A DNA stretch of 56,834 nt. Source: Clostridia bacterium (GTDB taxonomy: Bacteria; Bacillota; Clostridia; Christensenellales; Borkfalkiaceae). Under the pieces are notes generated by a model that searched no databases, had not been told where the DNA came from, and saw only the letters and a list, made by a program, of their open reading frames with translations. Position numbers and translations under genes: made by a program. The stretch lies in the NCBI GenBank assembly GCA_017407325.1, contig JAFQWV010000003.1, positions 1-56,834 on the forward strand, in the 5' to 3' direction. Of the stretch, positions 1 to 9,800 are shown one piece after another; position 1 is the first letter of the stretch; every line of letters begins with the position of its first letter.

Positions 1-1
1 A

Positions 2-337
2 AACGCAAATATGCCTAATCGTGGACAGATGGAAGGTATGCCACTTGGCGCAATAGTCGAAACTAACGTAAAATTTACTAAAGACTCTATAAAACCTATG
101 TATGCAGGTGGACTTTCTGCTGTGGTGCAATCGCTGGTATATAAAGCGTACGCAGAAGAAGAGCTTGCGTTCTCGGCAGGCTTTTACGGTGACTATGAAA
201 ACGCTTTTAAAGCGATTATTTCAGACCAGCTTGCTAACCTTGATTTTAAAAATGCAAGAAGCTTGTTTAACGAAATGCTTGAAAATAATAAAGATAAATT
301 ACCTTACTATGAAGATTTTATAAAAAGCATAAAATAG
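2..337 (+). CDS. Glycoside hydrolase family 4 (alpha-glycosidase/galacturonidase type), C-terminal fragment
   Basis: The reading frame is open at the left window edge, so the gene begins outside; the in-frame ATG at 11 is internal. The start of the fragment (NMPNRGQMEGMPLGAIVE) matches the conserved C-terminal segment of GH4 enzymes (N-x-G-x-I-x-N-LP-x-x-x-VVE), which is known to lie about 100 residues before the end. GH4 enzymes are cytoplasmic NAD- and metal-dependent glycosidases acting on alpha- or beta-linked sugars. The catalytic and NAD-binding parts are not in the window, so substrate cannot be told. An intrinsic terminator follows directly. Confidence 0.72.
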   Translation, partial: NANMPNRGQMEGMPLGAIVETNVKFTKDSIKPMYAGGLSAVVQSLVYKAYAEEELAFSAGFYGDYENAFKAIISDQLANLDFKNARSLFNEMLENNKDKLPYYEDFIKSIK

Positions 338-340
338 CGT

Positions 341-366
341 AAAATCGCTCTATAGAGCGATTTTTG
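341..366 (+). terminator. Intrinsic terminator after GH4 gene
   Basis: A perfect hairpin (AAAATCGCTC, loop TATA, GAGCGATTTT) is followed by T and G residues. It separates the GH4 gene from the ABC genes, and the ABC ribosome site lies just beyond it. Confidence 0.75.
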
Positions 367-374
367 GGGTTGAT

Positions 375-2117
375 ATGGCTAAAAAAGTTAAAGACGGACA
401 ACAAAATATAAAGCTTTGGTACTTTTTAAAGCCAGATAAGGGGCTTTTGTTTTTGCTTGCGCTAACGGGTACGATTTTCAATATTGGGCTTGTGTTAATT
501 CCCGTATTTGAAGGCTGGCTCGTTCAATGTCTATTTGATATTTTTGGCAAAAACAAAGTCTTTCTCGATATGCTTAGACTTGTTCTTTATTATCTCTTAG
601 CAATGATAGTAGTTCAAATCACGCGATATTTAAAGAGGATGTACGTAAGAAAAATTGCAAACAATATGGTCGTTCGAATGCGCGATTCGTTGTACGTTGG
701 TATATTGAAAAAGTCACTTTCCAGGTCTGACGTTGGTCAGCTTGTAACTCGCGCTTCGATGGACGTCGAGATTGTTGCAGAAGGCACGAGAAAGACGCTT
801 ACTGAAATTTTTGATACGGGCGTATTACTTATTTCGTTTGCAATTACGATGTTTATTTACGACTGGATTATCGCGCTAATTGCTTTATTTTTTACACCGA
901 TAGCGTGTTTTATTGCAGAGATTTTGAAAAAAGTCGTTTATAAACACGTGTCTGAGTATAAACTTAGCCAAGAAACTTTATCGAACGCAACCTACGACAG
1001 AATTACTAACGCAAGCCTATATAGGGTGTACGGCTCGGACAGAATTAAAAATGCAGAGTATCAAAAAAACGTAAAAGATTACGAGAAAAAGTCGGTTTTA
1101 TCAAACGTATGGGAGAATACTTTGCAACCTATTTACAACGTAATAGCAATGATAGGCGTTATATTTATAATCTATCTTGGCGGTCGCAATTTTCTTGGCA
1201 TTGGCTTTAGAGCTTGGGATATAGCAATATTTACGACTTTTATCAGTTGTTATACAAAAGTTGCAGATAAAAGTTCTAAGGTTGCAAGACTTTTTAACAG
1301 TGTTCAAAAATCGCAAGTTTCTTGGAAACGACTTAAAAATCTTTTGATTTTAGGTGACGGCGAATTTTTACAAAAAGAACTTGAATTTAATAAAAAACCC
1401 GTCTATTTGACGGTTAACGGCGTTAATTGCTCGTACCAATACGGAAAAACTATACTCGACGACGTAAGTTTTACGGCATCTAGTGGTCAAATTATAGGCG
1501 TAACGGGCGCAGTCGCAAGTGGAAAATCAACGCTTGGAAAACTGTTGCTTGGTGAACTTGAATATAACGGCTCTATAACTTTATTTGATAAAGAATTAAA
1601 AGATTTAACAGACGTTGAAAAAGCAACTTACATATCATACTTAGGGCATAACCCAGAGCTTTTTTCCGATACTATTTTAGAAAACGTTGCTATGGGTAAA
1701 GACGCTGACTTAGCGCATTATCTTGAAATTGTAAAAATTTCTCAAGAAGTTAGCGAAATGACAGGTGGCGTAAACACTAAAATCGGAAGTGACGGAAATA
1801 GACTTTCAGGTGGACAAAAAGCGCGCGTTGCACTTGCAAGAACGCTTTGTCATGCAAAAAATATAATAATTTTAGATGATCCTTTTTCAGCCGTTGACAA
1901 AAATACTGAAGCACAAATTTTATCGGATATTAAAAAAGAATTTTCAGATAGATTGATAATTTTAATATCGCACAGAATTACTGCTTTTTCTTCGCTCGAC
2001 AAGGTTTTATGGATAGACGAAGGAAAAGTAAGGGTTGGCTCGCACGACGAATTATATCAAAGCGTTGAAGATTACCGTGCTCTCTACGATATTCAAAGGG
2101 GGCTAAATAATGTATAA
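375..2117 (+). CDS. ABC exporter half-transporter, subunit 1 (degenerate catalytic site)
   Basis: This is a 580-residue fused TMD-NBD exporter subunit of normal length. Membrane segments fill about residues 20-300. The nucleotide-binding domain follows, with Walker A (GAVASGKST, ~378-386), signature LSGGQ (~477-481), Walker B IIILDDP (~497-503), SAVD D-loop and the H-loop histidine in ISHR (~532). The residue after the Walker B Asp is Asp instead of the catalytic Glu, the usual mark of the degenerate-site subunit in heterodimeric exporters such as YheI/YheH, LmrCD or TM287/288. The gene overlaps subunit 2 by 8 bp. The exported substrate is unknown. Confidence 0.9.
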   Translation: MAKKVKDGQQNIKLWYFLKPDKGLLFLLALTGTIFNIGLVLIPVFEGWLVQCLFDIFGKNKVFLDMLRLVLYYLLAMIVVQITRYLKRMYVRKIANNMVVRMRDSLYVGILKKSLSRSDVGQLVTRASMDVEIVAEGTRKTLTEIFDTGVLLISFAITMFIYDWIIALIALFFTPIACFIAEILKKVVYKHVSEYKLSQETLSNATYDRITNASLYRVYGSDRIKNAEYQKNVKDYEKKSVLSNVWENTLQPIYNVIAMIGVIFIIYLGGRNFLGIGFRAWDIAIFTTFISCYTKVADKSSKVARLFNSVQKSQVSWKRLKNLLILGDGEFLQKELEFNKKPVYLTVNGVNCSYQYGKTILDDVSFTASSGQIIGVTGAVASGKSTLGKLLLGELEYNGSITLFDKELKDLTDVEKATYISYLGHNPELFSDTILENVAMGKDADLAHYLEIVKISQEVSEMTGGVNTKIGSDGNRLSGGQKARVALARTLCHAKNIIILDDPFSAVDKNTEAQILSDIKKEFSDRLIILISHRITAFSSLDKVLWIDEGKVRVGSHDELYQSVEDYRALYDIQRGLNNV

Positions 2118-3765
2118 ACGACCTATAATTTCTTGCGTATTCAAAACTATAAAATCAAATATTTTCTTAACGGTATTTTTACTTATTTCGATAGTTGGCT
2201 CGGTACTACTTAGCGTACTACCTGCGCTTGAGCTTGAAAAAATAGTATATTCTTTGACGGATTTAGGCGAAATTAATATCTATCACGGACTTATCTATTT
2301 TGCGCTTATCGCAGTCGGTGGATTTTGTGACGCGCTAAGGTCGGCACTCATTTTATCGTTTGGGCAAAAGACGACTGCAAATTTAAGAATGTTAATGATG
2401 AAAAAGCTTTCGTCGCTTCCAGCTGGATATTTTATCAACAACGAATCGGGAAAGACTTTGTCGCGTTTTATTGGCGATATTGATGCTATTGACACACTTT
2501 TTAAAAGTGGTGTAATAAGTATGGTAGTAGATTTATTTAAAATCATATTTATTTTAGCTACCGTCTTTACTAAAAGTTTAGGGCTGGGCATTCTCTTAGT
2601 CGTTGCAACGCCGATAGTATTTTCTGTGTCGTGGCATTTTAAAAATCGCATGCACAAAGCGCAAATGGATAATAGGCGCGCTATTGGAAAAATTAACAAC
2701 CATATTCCTGAGACGGTGCAAAACGCAAGAACAATTAGAACTCTTAAAAAAGAAAACTATATGAAAAACCGTTTTCGTAGGTACGTGAACGAAAGTTTCG
2801 ACGCGTTTGAAAGAACTTATTTTTACGAAGCAGTATACACTCCGATTATAAACGAAATAAGCGTTATAATTATTGCAATTTTAATGACGTTATCTGCACT
2901 TGGTGGTGCGTTCCAAAATTTTTTCGGTATGCACGTTTCAACTGCAGTTGCAGTAATAGGTCTTGTTTCAAAAATTTTCTCGCCGATAGAAAACTTAGGT
3001 ATGGAAATTCAGAACGTTCAGTCTGCGCTTGCAGGTTGTAAACGCGTTAACGAATTTTTCTCTGAAAGCGAGAAAAAGGAGCAAACTTTTACAGATTTTT
3101 CAAGGTTTGATTTTTCTAAGCCTGCTATAGAGTTTTTTGACGTTACTTTTTCATACGGCGAAAAAGTCGTGCTCGATAAAGTTACTTTCTCGGTAAAAAC
3201 GGGAGAGAGCGTTGCGCTTGTAGGACGAACGGGCGCAGGAAAAACTACGGTTTACCGACTTATTTTAGGACTTTTTACTCAAAATGAAGGATCGGTTAAG
3301 ATTTTTGGCGAAGATGCAGACCAAATTTCAGACGACCTAAAACGTTTACTTTTTGGGTACGTAGAGCAAGGAATAAGGCTAGTTTCAGGTACTGTAAAAG
3401 ACCAAATTTCCTTAGGTGACGATAGTATTTCAGATAGCGATATAATAAACGCGCTTGAGATGGTTGGTCTTTATGAAACTGTAACAAATTTTGATAACGG
3501 TATCAATACGGAGTGTCACGAAGGCTTATTCTCGCAAGGTCAGCTTCAACTTTTATCGGTTGCAAGGGCAATAGTAAAAAATCCGAAAATTTTGCTTTTA
3601 GATGAAATTACTGCAAACCTTGACTCTGAAACAGAGAGAGAAATTACCGATGCTATTAAAAAGGCAAGCAAGATGCGTACCGTTATAAATATTTCGCACA
3701 GGCTTGGAGATATCAGAGAAGATACAAAAATTATAGATATAACCAAATTAAAAAGGGGTGGTTAG
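2110..3765 (+). CDS. ABC exporter half-transporter, subunit 2
   Basis: This 551-residue TMD-NBD subunit is translationally coupled to subunit 1 (8-bp overlap, with an AAAGGGGG ribosome site inside the upstream gene). It carries Walker A GRTGAGKTT, Walker B ILLLDE with the catalytic Glu, ANLD D-loop and NISHR switch histidine. Its signature is FSQGQ rather than LSGGQ. In a heterodimer that altered signature would face the Asp-type Walker B of subunit 1, giving one degenerate and one canonical ATP site. The matching pair of deviations supports one heterodimeric exporter. Confidence 0.9.
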   Translation: MYKRPIISCVFKTIKSNIFLTVFLLISIVGSVLLSVLPALELEKIVYSLTDLGEINIYHGLIYFALIAVGGFCDALRSALILSFGQKTTANLRMLMMKKLSSLPAGYFINNESGKTLSRFIGDIDAIDTLFKSGVISMVVDLFKIIFILATVFTKSLGLGILLVVATPIVFSVSWHFKNRMHKAQMDNRRAIGKINNHIPETVQNARTIRTLKKENYMKNRFRRYVNESFDAFERTYFYEAVYTPIINEISVIIIAILMTLSALGGAFQNFFGMHVSTAVAVIGLVSKIFSPIENLGMEIQNVQSALAGCKRVNEFFSESEKKEQTFTDFSRFDFSKPAIEFFDVTFSYGEKVVLDKVTFSVKTGESVALVGRTGAGKTTVYRLILGLFTQNEGSVKIFGEDADQISDDLKRLLFGYVEQGIRLVSGTVKDQISLGDDSISDSDIINALEMVGLYETVTNFDNGINTECHEGLFSQGQLQLLSVARAIVKNPKILLLDEITANLDSETEREITDAIKKASKMRTVINISHRLGDIREDTKIIDITKLKRGG

Positions 3766-3769
3766 TAGT

Positions 3770-5989
3770 ATGGATATAGAAATGCTCGCAAAAATTTTAA
3801 GCATTGTCGAACGGGCTATGATTATAATTGCTTTAGTCATATTTTCTATTTACTTATTAATAGGCATACTAAAAGGCTGGAAAAAAACCTGTGTACGACT
3901 TGCTTTTTTAGGTGCGACGGTGCTAATTACAATGCTGTTTACCGTACTTACCGTAAAGGCGTTTGAGCCAACGTTAGAAACGATTGTGTTAAATACGCTA
4001 AACCAAAACGTAACGGCTGACGTTGCCGGACAGATTAACGACGCAGTAAGCGTGTCACCAACTTTGTATCATTACGTTTATTCGTTGGTGCTATCGCTCG
4101 TTTCACCGATTGTTTTCGTTATTTTGTTCTTAGTTTTAAGTCTTATAATGAAAATACCTGCGGTTTTTATGAATAAACTCGTATTAAAGGTTACTGAAGG
4201 CAAGCTTGATAAGCCGTTATTTAATAGGCTAATGGGTGGTGTGCTTGGATTAGTTTGTGCCTTTTCCGTAACGGCGTGCTTGTTTATGCCGATAACAGGA
4301 TATATTGGTGTGGGTTTTGAGATTTTTGATACTTTACAGGAAGAACAAATTATTAAAATTAACGAAAGCGACCAAGAGATAGTAGATGAGATTGATAAGT
4401 TCGCAAACAGTAAATTTGTTAAGTATCAATCGTTCGCTTCAAAGCCACTGTTTTCTGGCGTTTCAAAGGTAAGAACAAACTACGAATCAAAAACGATAAA
4501 TGAAGAAGTAGACACGATAATTGCCATTTACAAAGACGTAATGGTAGTTGTTAAAAACGATTACAGTGATATAACTAAAATCAACCTTGACGATATCAAA
4601 ACTTTAGTCGATACTGCGACAGAAAGAGAAGTTTATAAACAGATTTTTGCAGAAGTTTTATCTAACGCAAGCACAAAATGGGCTAATAACGAAGCCGTTT
4701 TCGGGTTTAACGTTAAACAAAGTATTGATGCAGACCTTCACTCAACGCTGGATATTTTGCTTGAAGATTTTAAAAACACCGATAAAGATACGGTTAAAGC
4801 AGATATTTACGAGCTTGCAACTACTTTTGAAGTTTTTGTCGACGTTGTTGTAAGCTTACAAGGTATGCAGTTTAACGACGTTACAAACATTGATACAACT
4901 CAGTTTAACGAAACGATTGATATAGTTGAAACCTCTGAAAAAGTGCAAAAAATTGTTGCAGAGCTTCTGTTAGCCGGTGCAACCAAGTGGGATAATAACG
5001 AGCCGTTTTTAGGCTTGAATATCTTAGAAAACGTTCCGGAAGATTTCCACGGCGCTTTAAAAGCCGTGTTCAGCGAATTAAAATCGACTTCAAGCGAAAC
5101 TGTTTGTAACGATTTAAGAGCATTTACAAACGCAGTTGACGTGCTTACTGACTTAAGCGGTAGCGTAGAAAGTATTGATTTTGCAGATTATAAAACCTTT
5201 AATACCGCTAATCTTGACGAATTAATCCAAAAGATTGACAGTGACAATCTTGTTAAAAAGGTTGTTGCCGCGCTTCTTAAAGATGCTGGTAATGCTTGGG
5301 GTGACGACCCTGCAAGAGAATTTTTGGGTATTAACGTTAAAGAAAGCTTGCCAGAAGGTTTTGAAAACGCGCTCGATAAGAATCTTGAAGATTTTAAAAC
5401 TACTAACGAAAGAACGGTTATTAACGACCTACAAAGGTTTTCAGATACAGTAAAGGCGTATAAATACGCAATCAGCTTAACTGACCCTGAAGCTTCTATG
5501 GACGACTTAGAAGAAAACGTGAACAATTTCGTTAATTCTATCAACCAAAATAACGTAGATATTCTAAAAGATACTATAACCGATGAAATGCTTTCTATCT
5601 CTGGTATAGAAACTGAAAATTCACCGATACTTGGCGATATTTTAAGCACTACAATCCAAAATATTTCTACTTTACCTGACGGTCAAAAGGATGCAGAAGC
5701 CGATGCCTTAAACAATCTTTTAGCGTACGCTAAAGAACACCAAACGATAGAAGGTGGAACAGTTTCGTCAAGCGTAACAGAAGAAGAACTTGTTGACTCA
5801 ATCGTTGTTTCAAGTGCGCTTAGCGATGCTGTTAAAAGCTATTCAGAGTACAGCACTGCGACGATAAAAACAAGCGAAGAAGAAAAAAGTTCGATAGAGA
5901 GTGCGCTAAGTAAATACCAAGGAACAACTGATGAAAATGTTTCATCAACCGTAAGTGCAATTGAAAAATTATTCGGCTTAGGTGGATAA
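3770..5989 (+). CDS. CvpA-like membrane protein with three tandem ~100-residue repeats
   Basis: The reading frame opens at GTG 3758, but ATG 3770 is placed correctly after the AGGGGTGG ribosome site, giving 739 residues. The N-terminal ~190 residues hold four hydrophobic segments and a GILKGWKK motif reminiscent of CvpA-family proteins (resemblance only). The remaining ~540 residues are polar. Within them a unit of about 100 residues recurs three times (genomic starts about 4630, 4945 and 5248), each with a helix ending in an A-W-x-x-(N/D) pattern, an F-L/F-G-(L/I/F)-N motif and a D/E-F-x-(N/S/T)-T stretch. It abuts the ABC exporter genes, so it may work with the exporter. Function not recognised. 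Confidence 0.7.
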   Translation: MDIEMLAKILSIVERAMIIIALVIFSIYLLIGILKGWKKTCVRLAFLGATVLITMLFTVLTVKAFEPTLETIVLNTLNQNVTADVAGQINDAVSVSPTLYHYVYSLVLSLVSPIVFVILFLVLSLIMKIPAVFMNKLVLKVTEGKLDKPLFNRLMGGVLGLVCAFSVTACLFMPITGYIGVGFEIFDTLQEEQIIKINESDQEIVDEIDKFANSKFVKYQSFASKPLFSGVSKVRTNYESKTINEEVDTIIAIYKDVMVVVKNDYSDITKINLDDIKTLVDTATEREVYKQIFAEVLSNASTKWANNEAVFGFNVKQSIDADLHSTLDILLEDFKNTDKDTVKADIYELATTFEVFVDVVVSLQGMQFNDVTNIDTTQFNETIDIVETSEKVQKIVAELLLAGATKWDNNEPFLGLNILENVPEDFHGALKAVFSELKSTSSETVCNDLRAFTNAVDVLTDLSGSVESIDFADYKTFNTANLDELIQKIDSDNLVKKVVAALLKDAGNAWGDDPAREFLGINVKESLPEGFENALDKNLEDFKTTNERTVINDLQRFSDTVKAYKYAISLTDPEASMDDLEENVNNFVNSINQNNVDILKDTITDEMLSISGIETENSPILGDILSTTIQNISTLPDGQKDAEADALNNLLAYAKEHQTIEGGTVSSSVTEEELVDSIVVSSALSDAVKSYSEYSTATIKTSEEEKSSIESALSKYQGTTDENVSSTVSAIEKLFGLGG

Positions 5990-5992
5990 ATT

Positions 5993-6030
5993 AAAAACGG
6001 CTTAGCAAAAAATTGCTAAGCCGTTTTAAT
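5993..6030 (+). terminator. Intrinsic terminator of the ABC/CvpA-like operon
   Basis: A 15-bp perfect stem (AAAACGGCTTAGCAA / TTGCTAAGCCGTTTT) with a four-base loop lies 3 bp after the stop codon. Confidence 0.85.
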
Positions 6031-6039
6031 TGATAAATT

Positions 6040-6122
6040 GCAAGCGGTGCTTGCATAAATTGACGGCTTGCACCGTCATAAATTGAACGCTGTGCGTTCA
6101 TAAATTGCAACCTTCGGTTGCA
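6040..6122. repeat. Array 1 of four small palindromes with ~22-nt period
   Basis: Four perfect stem-loops follow one another: GCAAGC/GCTTGC (6040-6054), TGACGG/CCGTCA (6061-6078), TGAACGC/GCGTTCA (6084-6100) and TGCAACC/GGTTGCA (6106-6122). Their centres are about 22 nt apart and are joined by ATAAATTG or TAAATT linkers. Stem sequences differ while linkers are constant. No reading frame is preserved. Two larger arrays of the same design occur at 31595-31820 and 43823-44043. Confidence 0.8.
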
Positions 6123-6164
6123 TGTTTTTATAAAGTATTTATGCGAAACTTGTTGAAAAACAAA

Positions 6165-6193
6165 TTGACTTTTATCACAGAATTTCGTATACT
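6165..6193 (+). promoter_or_regulatory. Promoter of the 164-residue membrane protein gene
   Basis: TTGACT, 17-bp spacer, TATACT. It lies inside the 5' extension of the longest reading frame and so favours the ATG at 6228 as start. Confidence 0.75.
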
Positions 6194-6227
6194 TAAATTG
6201 GAACTAGAAAAAAGCGTGGTGAGGGTA

Positions 6228-6722
6228 ATGAATAAGATAAAATTAAAATATTGTTTTAAATGTTTTTTGTTTTGGTTATTATTACTTTCGTGTGTTACAG
6301 CGCCTGTAATTTTTCTTTTTCTTATAGTGGATAAAATTAATGGAAGACCATTTGGAACAGATATCCTCGTACTGTTGTATGGTGTGCTTTTGCTTGCTTT
6401 TGTATTTTCTACTATATGTATTATAAAATTTTTGATTGACGTCAAAAAACAAGAAGAAAAATATAACGTAGTTTTTAACGATAATAACAAAAAGAAAGTT
6501 TTAGGATTAACGTATATATCAGACGATTGGTTGATTGATGCAAGCGCGTTGACTGTAGTTTATCGAAAAAGTATCGTGCATATAACTCCAAGTTGGGAAA
6601 TCGCGCGTGGCTCAAGATTTTTTGTGGCAAATATTAGTACTGATATAAAAAAATATAAAGTCACGATTAGAACTGAAACAAATCTTGAAAAAATTGAAAA
6701 TTGGGCTAAAAATCGAAATTAA
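6228..6722 (+). CDS. Small two-TM membrane protein, unknown function
   Basis: The start is set at ATG 6228 because of the GGTGAGGG ribosome site and because the promoter at 6165-6193 lies downstream of the longer frame's first ATG. The 164-residue product has two hydrophobic helices (roughly 8-35 and 45-72). A C-terminal soluble part of about 85 residues follows, with a beta-rich look (LTYISDDWLIDASALTVVYR). No family recognised. It stands alone between terminators. Confidence 0.6.
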   Translation: MNKIKLKYCFKCFLFWLLLLSCVTAPVIFLFLIVDKINGRPFGTDILVLLYGVLLLAFVFSTICIIKFLIDVKKQEEKYNVVFNDNNKKKVLGLTYISDDWLIDASALTVVYRKSIVHITPSWEIARGSRFFVANISTDIKKYKVTIRTETNLEKIENWAKNRN

Positions 6723-6750
6723 AAAGGGAGTTGAAAAACTCTCTTTTTTT
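6721..6750 (+). terminator. Intrinsic terminator
   Basis: AAAGGGAGTT/AACTCTCTTT hairpin with GAAA loop and a T-run, directly after the stop codon. Confidence 0.75.
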
Positions 6751-6787
6751 GTGAAGTTTTTTCTTGCCCGAAGGGCAAACTTAGTTT

Positions 6788-6821
6788 AAAACGCCCATCG
6801 CACAAGCGATGGGCGTTTTAG
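6788..6821. terminator. Bidirectional terminator between convergent genes
   Basis: A perfect 14-bp stem (AAAACGCCCATCGC with its complement) has T-runs on both strands. It ends the 1064-residue lipoprotein gene on the minus strand and backs up the terminator at 6721 on the plus strand. Confidence 0.8.
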
Positions 6822-6824
6822 TTA

Positions 6825-9800
6825 TTAGTCGTTTTTGTCGCCGTTATCGTCGGCATCAGTAGTTTCTGAAGTAGGTTCTTCTACAGCTTCTGCATTTTCA
6901 GTAGCAGGTGTTTCTGCGTTTTCTACGGTTTCTTCTGGCAATAGGTTGTTTTCCATATTGTCATAGTCGTATTCAGGAAGAGCTTCCTCAGTCTCTGCGT
7001 TTTCTTCATTGTCGTTTACTTGAGTTTCTTTGCTTGCTTTTTCTTGAGCGTTAGCTTCTTCTTTTGCAAGTCTTTCAGCTTCTTCTGCTTTTCTTCTCTT
7101 ATTTTCAGCAATTTTTCTATTTGCGATATCGCGTGTGTTACGGCTATAGCCTTCGTTTATAACGGTTTCTTTAACTTCAACTCTCTTTTTAAAGAGTCTG
7201 AACGCAACAGCGATAACAGCAATAATTAATACTACTGCGATAATCAAAGACATAACTTGTAGCCACCAGTTGGTGTTAGCTTCAGTTTCTTCTTCAGGTG
7301 CTAAATCTTCTTCTTTGTCGGTTGTTTCGTCTAAAGAAGCTTCAGCATCAACCGTTTGGTGAGTTGCAATAATTGCTTTAGCCTTAGAGTATTCAGTAAA
7401 TACTACTTGAGAGTTATATTCTTGGAACTTAGTAGATTCTTTACCGTCGTCGGTAGTGTAGGCAACTAAAGTAGGTGCTCTCTTATATTCGATTTCACTT
7501 ACTTCGCCACCTTCGTTATCGGCAAGAAGTTTAGCTTCAGATAAAGATGCAGAAGTTGAAATGCTTTCGATAGCAACCATACCTTGAGATTTATCAGCGC
7601 CGTCTCTTGAACCGTTCCAAACTTCTACACGGTAGTTGATAGCGTTGATACCAGCAGTAACCTTGAAGTAAACGGTAATCCAGCCGTTTGTGCATTCGCT
7701 TGCAGTAACCGTTTGAACGTACTTCTTGTCAACGAGATATTCGTTATCAGAATAAGTTACTTCGTCGTTTGCAAAGGTCCACTTAGGAGCGTTTAAGCCT
7801 AAAACGTCAAAGCCTTCAAGTGGGTTAGAGTTAGTAAGGTAAACGTACGCTTTAGCATCACCGAATACTTTTAACTTAACGGCAATCGTTGAAGTTGAAG
7901 ATGCAGAAATGGTGTTAGAAGTGCCTAAGTAACCGTAGCTTGCTGCTGAAGTGTTGTTGATTAATAATGCTTGAACGTAATCGTTATCAGCGTTTTTCTC
8001 AAGCGCCTTTAAGCTTTCGATTTCGCTAGCTGATAAAGTTGTGTAGTTATCAATATATTTAGTATTGAATAAGCCTGTTTTTGTAACGTCTTGTGAGTAA
8101 GCAGTGCTTTCTCCACCAACCATAGTGTGACCGCCAACTACGCCGGTAAAGCCAACAACGGTTGAAGAAAGGTTAGATTCAATCTTGTAGTTGTCGCTCG
8201 TTGCGTAATTTAAAGAGTAAACGTCTTTGCTATCTTCATCGTCCTTAGGTCCGTTGATAAGTTCAGCACCTAAAGAAACGTTTCCTGTGTAGTCGCCGAA
8301 GTTTTTGCCGATTTCAAATTGTTCAGGAGTAAGCATCGTAGTTTCAAAACCGGTGAACAATGCGTATCCTACAGGTAAAGCAAAATATTCGGTGGTTGGG
8401 TTAGTAGGACCGAAGTCAATCTTTAAAGAGAATTGTCTGTCAAGTCCGTCGCCGATATCGTTTGAAACGTAAATGAAGAATTTAGCCCAGTTTGCGGTTT
8501 CTTCATTTTCATAGTCGTTAGTGTTATAAGAGGTTGCTATAACAGTAGCTTCGTCGATAGGGGTGGTGGTAGTACCGTTATCAACTACGCTTACGGTAAC
8601 AGCATCCTGAGCGTTAGCCGTCTTAACCTTAGTTAAGAAAGTTAAGAGCATTGCTTCGCCGTCCTTTAAGGTGTAAGCCTTAGTGTTAAGAGTGTGGCTT
8701 GCAACTTCTGGATAAATCATATAAACGGTTTGGGCATCGCTACCTACAGGGTTAGTAACGCCGTCAAGCTTAGCTGAAATTGTAGAGAACGCGCCTTCGC
8801 CAATTTCAGAGCCTTGGCAGAAATTGCTGCCACCGTTAGGGTAAACGTCAGCGTTTGCTTCACTTGATAGGAAAACGTTCGAGTCACTTACAGAAGGGAT
8901 ATCAAAGCTTAACGTATAATCAAACTTAGTGAAAGTTTTAGTTGCGTCGTAAGATTCAGAAGCGTTACCGTTAGAAAGATAGGTTGCACCGGTTAAGCTT
9001 GCTTGAAGTTCAGATTTCGTTGCGTCCTTATAGAAACCTGCGTTATCAGCGTCGCTTACAAATAGTGAATATTTGTTTTCTGCCGCAATAGCGCCGGTTG
9101 CTTGGTCGTACTCAGCTTTTGTAAGAGTTTCGATAGTAACGTTATCAAAGTAAGCAAAACCTTCAACGTAGCCGTCTTTAACCTTTCTTGAACCTGTTCC
9201 TAAGCCAAGAACAAGCTTGTAGCTTGTGGTAAGAAGCGAGCTACCTTCAATATAGAAGTTGATTTGCGCCCAGTTTCCGTCAGTATTGATATTATTGATA
9301 ACAAGTGGATTTTTGCTAGAGCTTACGGTTGTGTTTAATGCAACGTACGCGCCAAAATCATTAGTATCTTGTAAAGTCTTAAGGTCTTTAGTCAATACCC
9401 AAAGGCTAACTTTGTTATAGCTGTCAGCTGCGATATCAATAGTTTTAGAAGACGTGAATTTTTGTGCAGTACCACGACCGTCTTCTGCTTTGATCTTGTT
9501 GTGAATCATCAAAATCTTAGAACCGGTAGTAGGTAATCCGTCTTCATTTTCAACTTCTTTATCGAAAGCATAGCTCTTTTCAATTAAGCCGTAGTAGTAT
9601 GGCGAGCGTGGGTTAAAGTACACTGCGCTGTCGCCTTCACCGCTTACAATAGGGAATGCTTGATCTTTAGCGATTTGGTTGTAAACTTCTTCGTTCGTAT
9701 CAATGATACCAGATGCGTAATCACTTGTAACGGCTGAAGTTGTAAGCGAGTCGTTTGCTCTCGACCAGTTGATTCCGGTGTTTACCGGGTAATCAGTCGC

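Noticed and set aside
5188-5649. A 153-residue minus-strand frame within the repeat protein gene
   Set aside because: It is the shadow of the three-repeat coding region, without ribosome site or promoter.
6040-6122. Palindrome arrays as CRISPR arrays
   Set aside because: Units are palindromes of differing sequence, and the constant parts are only 5-8 bp. There are no uniform repeats with unique spacers and no cas genes in the window.
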